Source: a virus
Strand: one strand, 5' to 3'
IMG/VR virus record: IMGVR_UViG_3300029267_003325
Coordinates: 1 to 50,769 of that record
Length of the DNA stretch: 50,769 bases
A program made the translations under genes and the position numbers. Shown here piece by piece: positions 14,157 through 21,463 of this stretch (positions are counted from its first letter, which is position 1; every line of letters begins with the position of its first letter). Below the pieces are notes generated by a model. The model worked only from the letters and a program-made list of their open reading frames with translations, was not told the origin of the DNA and ran no database searches.

Positions 14157-15299
14157 ATGGCAAAGAAATCCGAAATCATTTTTGTTTTACACGCTTATCA
14201 ACCGCCATATCCAATTCAAGAACCTGAAGTTGTTCGACGTATTGTCAATAACACTTATCGTCCATTTGTTGAAGAGATCAATCGACGACAACATCTTAAA
14301 ATTGTTTTGAACATCCAAGGCTGCCTGACTAATATTCTTTGTGAGGAATATCCTGAAATTATTGAGCAAATAAGACAGGCAATTCAAGACGATAAGATTG
14401 AAATGCTCGATTCGGCCTGTTACCATCCGATCATGCCTCTCATTGATTGCAACTCTAGAAAATTGCAGATCGAGAAGCATCAAGCATTCAACAACGAAAC
14501 TTATGGACTAACAGAAAAACCGAGGGCCTTCTGGCCGCCCGAACAAGCTATTTCCACAGAAGTAGTCAAAGAGCTTGCCAACGAATATGAGGCTATTATC
14601 TGTCCGTCCAATACGCTTTTTCATTACCAACCAGGACGTTTGTACGCTATACGCAACGAAAGTAATCGAGCCCTGTTGCTTTGCAGAGACAAGGGCATTT
14701 CGAACCGCATCGCATTCCGACAGCATGGTGGAGTGGAAAGTGTCGTTTCCGAAATCCGCTACACTAGAGATCGATTAGGTGTGCCAATCGTTTTGGCAAT
14801 GGACATTGAAACTTTCGGAGAACATCAGCGAGGATACTTCGATTTCCTCTTCGCCCTACTCAACCACAGAAGTATTCGGTCGATTGGAACCGACGCTTTG
14901 GAATATCATGTCGATGAAAAGGATGAAATTGCCTCAACGACGTGGAGTACAGAAGACGAAGACAGAAATCGAGGCATCGCTTTCCCGTTATGGAACCACC
15001 CGCAAAATGCAATCCATCAGACGCAACATGCACACATGGCACTCCTGATTGCCGCTGCCAAAATTTCCGGTGCCGAAAAAAGCTGGAAGTTCCTAGCCGC
15101 CCAGCATTCGTGCCAATTCTGGTGGGCTCATGGCTTTGGCCATATGTGGTCCCCAAGCATGATCCGAAAAGGTTTCGATTTCCAACAAAACGTTCTCAAA
15201 GAAATTTGTGAGGGAATCGATTCGGCGGTAGCCGAATCGATTCTGGAACAGTCCAGGTATTTGTCTTGGCGACTTGATGAGACACTAAGAACTAGATAG
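14157..15299 (+). CDS. GH57-family glycoside hydrolase
   Basis: A 380-residue protein with the conserved regions of glycoside hydrolase family 57 in order. LHAYQPP (residues 11-17) fits region 1 and SACYHPIMPLI region 2. AFWPPEQAIS carries the likely nucleophile Glu. AMDIETFGEHQ carries the likely acid/base Asp. The family includes alpha-amylases and 4-alpha-glucanotransferases acting on alpha-glucans such as glycogen. At 380 residues it is near the core-domain length. It has no signal peptide, so it should act in the cytoplasm or virion. A CTAAATAC element before the ATG suggests late expression. Confidence 0.85.
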   Translation: MAKKSEIIFVLHAYQPPYPIQEPEVVRRIVNNTYRPFVEEINRRQHLKIVLNIQGCLTNILCEEYPEIIEQIRQAIQDDKIEMLDSACYHPIMPLIDCNSRKLQIEKHQAFNNETYGLTEKPRAFWPPEQAISTEVVKELANEYEAIICPSNTLFHYQPGRLYAIRNESNRALLLCRDKGISNRIAFRQHGGVESVVSEIRYTRDRLGVPIVLAMDIETFGEHQRGYFDFLFALLNHRSIRSIGTDALEYHVDEKDEIASTTWSTEDEDRNRGIAFPLWNHPQNAIHQTQHAHMALLIAAAKISGAEKSWKFLAAQHSCQFWWAHGFGHMWSPSMIRKGFDFQQNVLKEICEGIDSAVAESILEQSRYLSWRLDETLRTR

Positions 15300-15543
15300 G
15301 ACAGCCGAGGACCTCGGCAATCCGTTTGTCTACCTCCTCGTCTGGCCGGTTCAGACAAAAGGTGTGACAATCAAACTTCGTTTCGATCTTTGTGAGAAAG
15401 TCCCTCAACGGAATGTCGTCAATTGAACAGTCTTCCATGTCCCAAATTTCGCACTCTAAGAGTTGTCGCACATCTTTGGCGGTGTCGCAGTAACATGAGA
15501 AGTAAGGTCTTGCTCCGGTAACTCTGTACTTGATGGTGGGCAT
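15292..15543 (-). CDS. Hypothetical protein
   Basis: An 83-residue acidic protein with five to six cysteines, starting MPTIKYRVTGARPYFSCYCD. It overlaps the neighbouring minus-strand gene by 88 bases and the convergent GH57 gene by eight. No family recognised. Downstream position on the same strand as the tail-tube-like gene suggests co-expression. Confidence 0.6.
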   Translation of the reverse strand: MPTIKYRVTGARPYFSCYCDTAKDVRQLLECEIWDMEDCSIDDIPLRDFLTKIETKFDCHTFCLNRPDEEVDKRIAEVLGCPI

Positions 15544-16019
15544 AAGTTTTTGTAAATAGCTGTGCTATATCTCCATGTAAATTCAACGGTAACGGGTTCA
15601 GAATTAGTGAAGTCTAGTTCTGAGAAATTTACATCCACAAGTTCCAGATCTGAAAGCGTCCACTGTTCAAATGGCTTCATTGGAACATTGCTGAGACACG
15701 TTTCTTCTGTGAACTCGGTATGATCTGGAAGCCATATGGTCAGAACTCCAGTTCCGTACTTGTTGCGTTCTGGATGGCTGGATTTCCACAACTCACAGAG
15801 CCTTATGATTTCGTTGTTAACATCGGAGAAATCATAAAGGATCGTAGTCAAAGTGCCTTCGCCTTCGGCTGGTCGGCTTGTGACTTTCATCTTGGAGTTT
15901 AAGTAGATTTCCTCTTCGACAAAGTCAACCTTGAAAGTCCAAAACCATTTGTGGATGAACTTGATTTTCTTGGCATCCTCGCCCAGCAGGCCGAGGCCTA
16001 TATTCTTAGTGGGTTTCAT
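15456..16019 (-). CDS. Tail-tube-like (T4 gp19-type) protein, paralogue A
   Basis: A 187-residue protein. From about residue 85 it has TGVLTIWLPD, then EQWTLSDLELVDVNFSELDF, then EPVTVEFTWRYSTA. This strand-turn-strand order (short hydrophobic strand, W-T-L, acidic D-F/Y, alternating V/T strand ending in WRY) resembles the C-terminal half of contractile-tail tube proteins. The gene at 16146 shares it. Fold similarity is judged by eye and the first 60 residues differ from known tubes. It could be a tube, a terminator or another virion protein. Confidence 0.5.
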   Translation of the reverse strand: MKPTKNIGLGLLGEDAKKIKFIHKWFWTFKVDFVEEEIYLNSKMKVTSRPAEGEGTLTTILYDFSDVNNEIIRLCELWKSSHPERNKYGTGVLTIWLPDHTEFTEETCLSNVPMKPFEQWTLSDLELVDVNFSELDFTNSEPVTVEFTWRYSTAIYKNLCPPSSTELPEQDLTSHVTATPPKMCDNS

Positions 16020-16069
16020 AACGCTCCTGAATAGGATTTTAGGTGTGTACTCTAATATGTATGCTTCAA

Positions 16070-16144
16070 GGCCCCATCGTCTAGTCAGGTCTAGGACAAC
16101 GGCCTTTCACGCCGTAAGCACCGGTTCAAATCCGGTTGGGGTCA
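16070..16144 (+). tRNA. tRNA-Glu (anticodon TTC)
   Basis: Acceptor GGCCCCA/TGGGGTC, D-stem GTC/GAC with AGG in the loop, anticodon stem ACGGC/GCCGT with loop CTTTCAC (TTC), T-arm ACCGG-TTCAAAT-CCGGT. It lies on the plus strand between two minus-strand genes. Confidence 0.93.
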
Positions 16145-16145
16145 C

Positions 16146-16715
16146 TTAGCCAAGAAGCCAAATCAGACCGTAGACAAGGCCGACTATTACCACGATTCCT
16201 AGAAAAGCGTGCTTAATGGAACAGTTGCATGTCGGGGCATTTTCTATGAAAGGAGCCCCACAAGTACATTTCACATTACGTTTCTGTTTTTTCGGTGGTT
16301 TCGTCATTTCTAAAAGAGTGTGATGTTTGAAGATTTCATGGGTGCATTTGTTGTATCGCCAATGGACGGTGATTTTGCATTCCGAGGATGTGGAATAATC
16401 TAGATCGCCAAAATCCATGTAAGTTGGGTACATTTCTTCTAGGGTCCATTTTTCTATGATGTCGCCTTTTTTGTCGTATACCTCTAAGATGCCCTTGCTA
16501 AAGTGATGAGGTTCTTTGAGGTCTTTGCCGAGTTGGTAATGTAATGCCAAGCCGGTTCCTAGCTCCATCCATTCATCTTCGTTGATGTTGTTTTCGTAAT
16601 CGACTGTAATTGTGGTGTGGAAGTAGCCTTCACCGGGCAATTTGGGGACTTTGACGAATGTGGGCCTGAGTTTGGCATCTTCGGTAAATTCAGCACTGAA
16701 CACGAATCGAAACAT
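16146..16715 (-). CDS. Tail-tube-like domain with zinc ribbon and C-terminal membrane helix, paralogue B
   Basis: A 189-residue protein. Residues about 75-130 (KGILEVYDKKGDIIEKWTLE, then MDFGDLDY, then CKITVHWRYNKC) match paralogue A and resemble tail-tube proteins. After that come a CTCGAPF ... CNC ribbon (about 151-165) and a strongly hydrophobic end (FLGIVVIVGLVYGLIWLLG). A tube-like domain fused to a membrane anchor is unusual and argues against a simple structural role. It may be a membrane-tethered assembly or superinfection protein, which is speculation. Confidence 0.5.
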   Translation of the reverse strand: MFRFVFSAEFTEDAKLRPTFVKVPKLPGEGYFHTTITVDYENNINEDEWMELGTGLALHYQLGKDLKEPHHFSKGILEVYDKKGDIIEKWTLEEMYPTYMDFGDLDYSTSSECKITVHWRYNKCTHEIFKHHTLLEMTKPPKKQKRNVKCTCGAPFIENAPTCNCSIKHAFLGIVVIVGLVYGLIWLLG

Positions 16716-16778
16716 GATTCCTCCTAAGGTGGGATAAAAAAGGTGTGATGCCTTAAACTAGTAAGATCACTTAAATCT

Positions 16779-16849
16779 CGGCGTGGAGTGTAACAGTAGC
16801 ATACGTCGTTCGGGACGACGGGGACCCAGTGCAATTCTGGGCACGCCGA
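16779..16849 (+). tRNA. tRNA-Pro (anticodon CGG) with altered elbow
   Basis: Acceptor CGGCGTG/CACGCCG with the C1-G72 pair typical of tRNA-Pro, anticodon stem CGTCG/CGACG with loop TTCGGGA (CGG), T-arm CCCAG-TGCAATT-CTGGG. The D-loop AACAGTA has A18-G19 and the T-loop has G55. Confidence 0.9.
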
Positions 16850-16853
16850 CTTG

Positions 16854-16927
16854 CGGCCTGGGGTGTGACGGAAAATGCATACGTGGTTTGGGACCACGGG
16901 GACACAGTTCGACTCTGTGCTGGCCGA
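16854..16927 (+). tRNA. tRNA-Pro (anticodon TGG), standard elbow
   Basis: Acceptor CGGCCTG/CTGGCCG (one T-T mismatch), anticodon stem CGTGG/CCACG with loop TTTGGGA (TGG), T-arm CACAG-TTCGACT-CTGTG. The D-loop keeps GG and the T-loop keeps TTC, unlike the neighbouring Pro tRNAs. Confidence 0.88.
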
Positions 16928-16931
16928 CTTT

Positions 16932-17004
16932 CAGCTAGTGGTGTTCAACAGTAGCATACGTGGTTTGGGGCCACGGGGACGAGATGCAAATTCTCGCTAG
17001 CTGA
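16932..17004 (+). tRNA. tRNA-Pro (anticodon TGG), second copy, altered elbow
   Basis: Acceptor CAGCTAG/CTAGCTG, anticodon stem CGTGG/CCACG with loop TTTGGGG (TGG), T-arm CGAGA-TGCAAAT-TCTCG. The D-loop has A18-G19 and the T-loop G55. It is nearly identical to the next tRNA, so the pair arose by tandem duplication. Confidence 0.9.
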
Positions 17005-17008
17005 CTTT

Positions 17009-17081
17009 CAGCGTGTGGTGTTCAACAGTAGCATACGTGGCTGGGGGCCACGGGGACGAGATGCAAATTCTCGCACGCTGA
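17009..17081 (+). tRNA. tRNA-Pro (anticodon GGG), altered elbow
   Basis: Acceptor CAGCGTG/CACGCTG, anticodon stem CGTGG/CCACG with loop CTGGGGG (GGG), T-arm CGAGA-TGCAAAT-TCTCG. D-loop A18-G19, T-loop G55. Together the four tandem tRNAs cover all Pro codons. Confidence 0.9.
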
Positions 17082-17086
17082 CTTTC

Positions 17087-17120
17087 TTCGCTAGATTTGG
17101 AACATTCGCTAGATTTGGAA
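17087..17120 (+). repeat. Two 16-bp tandem repeats after the Pro tRNA cluster
   Basis: TTCGCTAGATTTGGAA occurs at 17087-17102 and 17105-17120, just upstream of the HNH gene. This could be a duplicated target site or a regulatory repeat. Confidence 0.8.
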
Positions 17121-17140
17121 TCTTTTTACTCTTATAGGGC

Positions 17141-17741
17141 ATGAAAAAGAAACCATACTCAGATAAAGACTTTATCAGGGCAATCGAACAAAGCGTTTCA
17201 AAAGGTCAAGTTTGTCGGAAACTCAACCTGTATAACAATGGGACAAATTTTGCAAAAATTAAGCGTGATGTGGAACGTCTCAACCTAGATGTTTCACATT
17301 TTGTAAAGTGGGGTGGAGAAGTCACTAGGAAATATCCTTTAGTTGACAAAATATGTCCCGTTTGCAAAAATAAATTCCAAGTAGGAGAGGGACAGCCTAA
17401 GGAAAAAACAACTTGTTCCTATGCGTGTTCTAATACACATTTTAGGTCTGGTAGGAATCATCCCAATTGGAAAAAGGCCAAAGGATCTAGTACGCAAAGA
17501 AAGCATTTACCGAAGGTTGTGTTTTGATGAATACGATCACGAAGAAAAATGCATTATCTGCGGTTGGGATGCTTCTATTGATGTTCATCATGTTGATGGA
17601 GATCACGACAACAATGACAAATTTAATCTAGCTCCTGTTTGTCCAAATCATCATCGCATGGCCGGAATGAAAAAATACAAGGAAGAAATCAGAGAACAGC
17701 TAGAATCTCTATTGAAAGAGTATTGGGAATCCAAAGTTTGA
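17141..17741 (+). pseudogene. Frameshifted HNH homing endonuclease
   Basis: Two overlapping frames together make one typical endonuclease. The first (from ATG 17141) has an HTH-like N-terminus and a CPVCKNKF ... CSYACSNTHF zinc finger, ending at TGA 17527. The second, in the +1 frame, carries YRRLCFDEY, CIICGWDASIDVHHVDGDHD and LAPVCPNHHR, the HNH core, to TGA 17741. The join falls after NHPNWKK near AAAAAGG (about 17470-17476). This could be an inactivating indel, programmed slippage or a sequencing error. It follows the Pro tRNA cluster, like the other tRNA-linked endonucleases. Confidence 0.8.
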
Positions 17742-17836
17742 TCTTCCGAGGGTTCTAAACAGTTGAAGAAAAATCTTCGGAAATCTACGGATTGCTAAAG
17801 AAAAAATGAAGTTGAGACGACTATTATAAGGAGAGA

Positions 17837-18037
17837 ATGAACATGTTGAGTCGAAAAATCGTTAGAGTAACCAAAACCGAGTTTGAGATGGAAGATGGTA
17901 CAATCCACCCGATTCTCTTTGATTTGGAGGAAACTCCGACAGTAGAGGAGTTTCAGGAACAATACGATGAATGGCTCAATGCGTTCCTTGAAAAAGGACT
18001 CATTGAGAATGAACGAACAGTTGTTGAGCATCGGTAA
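17837..18037 (+). CDS. Small protein overlapping the IS607 recombinase
   Basis: A 66-residue protein with AAGGAG before ATG. RKIVRVTKTEFEMEDGTIHP followed by an acidic helix EEFQEQYDEWLNAFLEKGL. Its last ten codons overlap the start of the recombinase gene, so the two are coupled and it may belong to the mobile element. Possible small regulator; no family recognised. Confidence 0.65.
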   Translation: MNMLSRKIVRVTKTEFEMEDGTIHPILFDLEETPTVEEFQEQYDEWLNAFLEKGLIENERTVVEHR

Positions 18038-18662
18038 GGCGGCTGACATCCTCGGTGTCTGCCTCGATACGCTCAGAGAATGGGATAAAGAAGGAAAGCT
18101 AGTTCCAGTAAAAACACCGGGAAACCACAGAAGGTACAGATTATCAGACATCAAAGCCTTCTGCGGCGAGATCGTGGAACACAAGAAAGAAAGTGAAGTC
18201 AAGGTCGCAACTTACGCAAGAGTAAGTTCCCACGAACAGAAGAAAAAGGGCGACCTAGAACGACAGAATAGGCGGCTACTGACTTATTGCGTCAAAAAGC
18301 AATACAAGGTCGTCAAATCCTACGAGGAAGTAGGATCGGGCATGTCAGACACCAGAGCGAAGTTGAGAAACTTGTTCGGGTTGGTCAGGGATAAGAAAAT
18401 CAACAAGGTTGTGGTCGAGCATAAAGATCGTTTGACCCGCTTCAACTTTCAATTCTTGGACGATTTCTTCACCAGTCATGGTGTTCAGATTGAGTGGATG
18501 GAGAACGTGTTGGGCAAGTCTTATGAGCAGGAACTTGTAGAAGACATGCTCACATTGATGTCTTCGTTCAGCAATAAGATTTACGGCAAGCGTAGTGCTG
18601 AAAATCGCAGGAAGAAGAAAGAACAGAAGTTGGCGGCAGAACAAGAGGTAGCAGCGATATGA
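18009..18662 (+). CDS. tnpA: IS607-family serine recombinase (TnpA)
   Basis: A 217-residue transposase. The N-terminus LLSIGKAADILGVCLDTLRE with GNHRRYRLSDI is a MerR-like HTH that binds element ends. From about residue 65, VATYARVSSHEQKKKGDLERQ carries the serine-recombinase active site (Ser in RVSS and Arg in ERQ). EHKDRLTRF and the end of the domain fit the resolvase fold. Length is normal and no frameshift is seen, so it is probably functional. ATG 18009 is chosen since the IS607 N-terminus begins there. Confidence 0.92.
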   Translation: MNEQLLSIGKAADILGVCLDTLREWDKEGKLVPVKTPGNHRRYRLSDIKAFCGEIVEHKKESEVKVATYARVSSHEQKKKGDLERQNRRLLTYCVKKQYKVVKSYEEVGSGMSDTRAKLRNLFGLVRDKKINKVVVEHKDRLTRFNFQFLDDFFTSHGVQIEWMENVLGKSYEQELVEDMLTLMSSFSNKIYGKRSAENRRKKKEQKLAAEQEVAAI

Positions 18663-18988
18663 CAGAAGATGAAATGCACACATTTGTTAAACAAGCAAAC
18701 AAAATCCACCAATTAACCCTGCAAACAGATCATTATATTCCTTTAGATGAACAACCGACCTTGACGATTAAATTGGGTGATCGACAGTTTGTTGCTATTG
18801 AATACTGGTGGGAGGATGATGACTTTGTTTTTGTTACAGATAATGATGAAAAATATCGTTGTGTCAATGCGTATCCGGTTTCTATGAGAATGGATGGTCT
18901 TGATTACAGTTCCACTGATGAAATTGTGATGGTGGAGAATAAAATACGGTATAATAAGGAGCAAATTGAAGATACAGAGGGGCTATAA
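18659..18988 (+). CDS. Extra gene between tnpA and tnpB
   Basis: A 109-residue acidic protein coupled to tnpA by ATGA and overlapping the tnpB start by 23 bases. It has strand-like segments (TLTIKLGDRQFVAIEYWWED) and an acidic DDDFVFVTDNDEK stretch. No family recognised. Its tight overlaps on both sides suggest it moves with the element or captures its expression. It could be a phage gene trapped in the element. Confidence 0.7.
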   Translation: MTEDEMHTFVKQANKIHQLTLQTDHYIPLDEQPTLTIKLGDRQFVAIEYWWEDDDFVFVTDNDEKYRCVNAYPVSMRMDGLDYSSTDEIVMVENKIRYNKEQIEDTEGL

Positions 18989-20072
18989 AACCGAATTGAG
19001 GTTGAACAATAAGCAGAGAACCGCATGTCTAAAACATGCGGGTGTTGCGAGGTTCGCATATAATTGGGGCATGAACCAGAAAAAGGTGGCAATGGAAGTC
19101 AAAGACAAGATTCCAAACGCCATTGAACTTCATCGTCGCCTCAACGCCCTCAAGAAAGACGCATTCCCTTGGATGTATGAAGTCAGCAAATGTAGCCCAC
19201 AGGAAGCCCTCAGAAACCTAGATCGTGCCTTTGGTAACTTCTTCAAGAAGCGAGGTAAGTTCCCGAAATTCAAGAGCAAGAGGAAAGGCATTGGAGGCTT
19301 CCGATTAACAGGAACGATCAAAATAACAGAGAACACAATCCAACTTCCGAGACTTGGAAAATTGAAACTCAAAGAAAGTGGATACTTGCCGACCAATGCC
19401 AAGATATTGTCGGCAACTGTAAGTGAAAGAGCAGGTCGATGGTTTGTCAGCATCCAAGTTGAAGAAGATATGTCAGAACACAATATCCAGAAGGACGAAC
19501 ATGATGTGGTCGGAATGGATTTGGGGATCAAAACACTAGCGACCGTGAGCGATGGTACGACCTTTGAGAACCCGAAACCGCTCAAGCAAAAACTAAGGAA
19601 ACTCAAACGGCTCAATCAAAATTTGAGTCGCAAACAAAAAGGAAGTCAGAACCGAAAGAAAGCGGCGAACCGCCTTGCTCGGCTTTGCTTCAAGATCAGC
19701 AACATCCGTAAAGATACATTGCACAAGATGACAACCGCATTAGCGAAAACCAAGCGTGTGATTGGCATTGAAGACCTGAATGTATCAGGAATGTTGAAGA
19801 ACAGAAGATTATCTCGATCAATCGCAGATATTGGATTTTTCGAGTGTAGAAGGCAACTGGAATACAAAGGAACTTGGTATGGGTGTAGGATCGTTCCTGT
19901 GGATCGGTTCTTCCCATCTAGCAAGACTTGCTCAATCTGTGGTCAAATCAATGACAATTTGACCTTAGCAGACCGAGAATGGGATTGCGATGGATGTGGT
20001 ACTCACCACGACCGAGACTTCAATGCCAGTTGTAATTTAGAATATATCGCCGCCAGTTCGACGGAGATGTGA
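18966..20072 (+). CDS. tnpB: TnpB RNA-guided nuclease
   Basis: A 368-residue TnpB. N-terminal KIQRGYKTELRLNNKQ is typical. The RuvC catalytic residues are present: GMDLGIKTLA (Asp near 185), IGIEDLNVSGM (Glu) and HDRDFNASCNL (Asp). The zinc finger is CSICGQ ... CDGCGTHH. TnpB cuts DNA guided by an omega RNA made from the element's right end and helps retain the element. A TTG start is used. It looks intact. Confidence 0.93.
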   Translation: MKIQRGYKTELRLNNKQRTACLKHAGVARFAYNWGMNQKKVAMEVKDKIPNAIELHRRLNALKKDAFPWMYEVSKCSPQEALRNLDRAFGNFFKKRGKFPKFKSKRKGIGGFRLTGTIKITENTIQLPRLGKLKLKESGYLPTNAKILSATVSERAGRWFVSIQVEEDMSEHNIQKDEHDVVGMDLGIKTLATVSDGTTFENPKPLKQKLRKLKRLNQNLSRKQKGSQNRKKAANRLARLCFKISNIRKDTLHKMTTALAKTKRVIGIEDLNVSGMLKNRRLSRSIADIGFFECRRQLEYKGTWYGCRIVPVDRFFPSSKTCSICGQINDNLTLADREWDCDGCGTHHDRDFNASCNLEYIAASSTEM

Positions 20073-20190
20073 AACGCTTGTGGAGAGGAAGGCTCTGGCT
20101 CAGAACTTGTAGTTTTGAGTGAAACCAGCCTCAGTGAAGCAAGAATGGAACAGGGAATTTAGGGCATTTTTGTGTCTCTTAGATTTCCGT
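20073..20190 (+). ncRNA. Probable omega RNA region at the TnpB right end
   Basis: The sequence after tnpB can fold (CTGGCTCA ... TGAG ... CCAG), with CAGTGAAGCAAGAA near its end, as in known TnpB guide scaffolds that cover the right end. The guide would be the sequence just past the element border, which is not fixed here. Extent is approximate. Confidence 0.45.
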
Positions 20191-20201
20191 AGGTTTTCAG
20201 G

Positions 20202-20226
20202 AACGGTTCAAGTCCCTTAGACTCCA
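20202..20226 (+). other. 3' half of a tRNA, remnant
   Basis: AACGG-TTCAAGT-CCCTT looks like a T-arm (one mismatch), followed by AGACTCC and A, then CTTG, which matches the downstream bases of intact tRNAs here. No matching GGAGTCT is seen upstream. The 5' half was probably lost when the IS607 element inserted or a recombination occurred. Confidence 0.5.
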
Positions 20227-20227
20227 C

Positions 20228-20256
20228 TTGTTTTTTCTAGTTAGATCTGTTAAAAT
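20228..20256 (+). promoter_or_regulatory. Possible promoter for the secreted protein gene
   Basis: TTGTTT and TAAAAT are separated by 17 bases and the -10-like box ends six bases before ATG 20263. An imperfect inverted repeat (TAGTTAGAT ... ATCTAGCTA) spans the -10 box. A very short leader would result, similar to genes with CTAAATA. Confidence 0.35.
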
Positions 20257-20262
20257 CTAGCT

Positions 20263-20664
20263 ATGATCCTTTTCTATCTCATCCTATCCCTGTTACCGGT
20301 TAACACGGTTCCCGTACCCAAGGGACCCGAAGAGTCCAGAACGGTTCGTCAATTTCTTCCTGACCGACAAGGTTTTACAATCAACGGAAAGCACATTTGT
20401 ATCACAGAAGTGTATCGGGAAGATTTTATGCAGCCATCTTGGGAGAGCAAATATTACGTAGATGTCACTTCGGTTTGCTATACCGTCGAATGTTTGGAAG
20501 AAGGGGAAAATGTGCGATTTTGGATTTACAAAGGAATGATTTGGCATCGAGTAGAATTTTTCGCTTATTGCGATATAAGAGAACGCTTCATTTGGTTCAA
20601 GGACAAACGAGGTGGCGAAAGTGATATGATAGAAGAAGCAATAGCACAAATGCTCTCTCACTAG
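20263..20664 (+). CDS. Putative secreted protein
   Basis: A 133-residue protein with a short signal peptide (MILFYLILSLLPVNTVPVP). The mature part is aromatic with a few Cys (ICITEVYR, CYTVECLEEG). No family recognised. Its 3' end overlaps the convergent fucosyltransferase-like gene by four bases. Confidence 0.65.
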   Translation: MILFYLILSLLPVNTVPVPKGPEESRTVRQFLPDRQGFTINGKHICITEVYREDFMQPSWESKYYVDVTSVCYTVECLEEGENVRFWIYKGMIWHRVEFFAYCDIRERFIWFKDKRGGESDMIEEAIAQMLSH

Positions 20665-21289
20665 AGATACAATGGTTTATTTACAACGAGCTTCTTTCCG
20701 TGTATTTCATACTCCAATTCATAACAACCTTCATAAACGTCTTTGTGAGGCATTGTCGGATTGACGCAGAGTATGAAGTTGTTCATGTTGCTACAGCCGT
20801 GAATGAACACATCCGATTTGGCTAACAGCCAAGCATCAACCAGGGCCTCGACACCAAGACGATGTTTTGAATACTCACCTTTATTGGCCTCATGAGTTTC
20901 CCCTGCATCCATGTGGTAATCTGAAGACCAGATTACAACATCTCCATATCTCTTTCGAAGTGTTTGTTGCACATCTCGGGCGTCGGTGCCTAAGAACACA
21001 ACGGAAGAGTTTGTTAGATGTTCATCAACTGCTTTGAAGTAGAGTTCATAGGGTGGATTGGGGACATCAAGAGTTGCAGTTTTTTGAATAGGTTGCTTTG
21101 TTCATGCCCAATCCTTTCGAAAAATTGATCCCAAGCATTGTTGAGGGGTGGTTCGCTGTAGCATCGAGAAACCCAATCTGGAACAAGGATGATATTATGA
21201 TCTTCAGCATAGCCGAAAGCCTTAATGGCTGTTCTGAGTTTACAGAACATTCCATATCGGTAAGGCAATTGTAATCGTCTTAAGTCCAT
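20661..21289 (-). pseudogene. Frameshifted fucosyltransferase-like gene
   Basis: Two minus-strand frames form one protein. The first (from ATG 21289) has YGMFCKLRTAIKAFGYAEDH and VPDWVSRCYSEPPLNN. After a -1 shift at a six-A run (about 21080) the natural continuation is KTATLDVPNPPYELYFKAV, leading into SSVVFLGTDARDVQQTLRK and LGVEALVDAWLLAKSD then SNMNNFILCVNPT. The pattern fits GDP-fucose-dependent GT-B enzymes (O-FucT/GT23 style), whose C-terminus reads FLGTD ... D.LLLS..D ... SN ... NP. It could be decayed, phase-variable or mis-sequenced. Confidence 0.65.
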
Positions 21290-21357
21290 GGCGTAGTTTG
21301 CTGTGGTAAGGCATACCTAGAAAATAGCTAGTTAGCTAAATTAAGTCAACATGAAAC

Positions 21358-21432
21358 GGCTCCATCGTCTAGTTTGGTCAGGACACCGGACCTTCAATCC
21401 GGGAACGGTGGGTTCAAATCCCCCTGGAGTCG
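21358..21432 (+). tRNA. tRNA-Glu (anticodon TTC), C33 variant
   Basis: Acceptor GGCTCCA/TGGAGTC, D-stem GTC/GAC with GG, anticodon stem CCGGA/TCCGG with loop CCTTCAA (TTC), and T-loop TTCAAAT with one T-stem mismatch. Position 33 is C instead of the near-universal U. Confidence 0.85.
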
Positions 21433-21463
21433 CTAATATAGATATGAGTGGTTTGTGCATTTT

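Larger units (their letters stand above)
17837..20190 (+). mobile_element. IS607-type element with extra gene
   Basis: The gene order is MerR-HTH serine recombinase, a 109-residue gene, then TnpB with a structured right end: the IS607 layout with an insert. Ends are not marked by inverted repeats or target duplication, as expected for the family, so both borders are estimates. A tRNA-like 3' half (20202-20226) lies just beyond the right end. Confidence 0.7.

Noticed and set aside
16779-17081. CRISPR-like array
   Set aside because: The regular spacing and repeated ACGTGG...CCACG segments come from four tandem tRNA-Pro genes with complete cloverleaf pairing.
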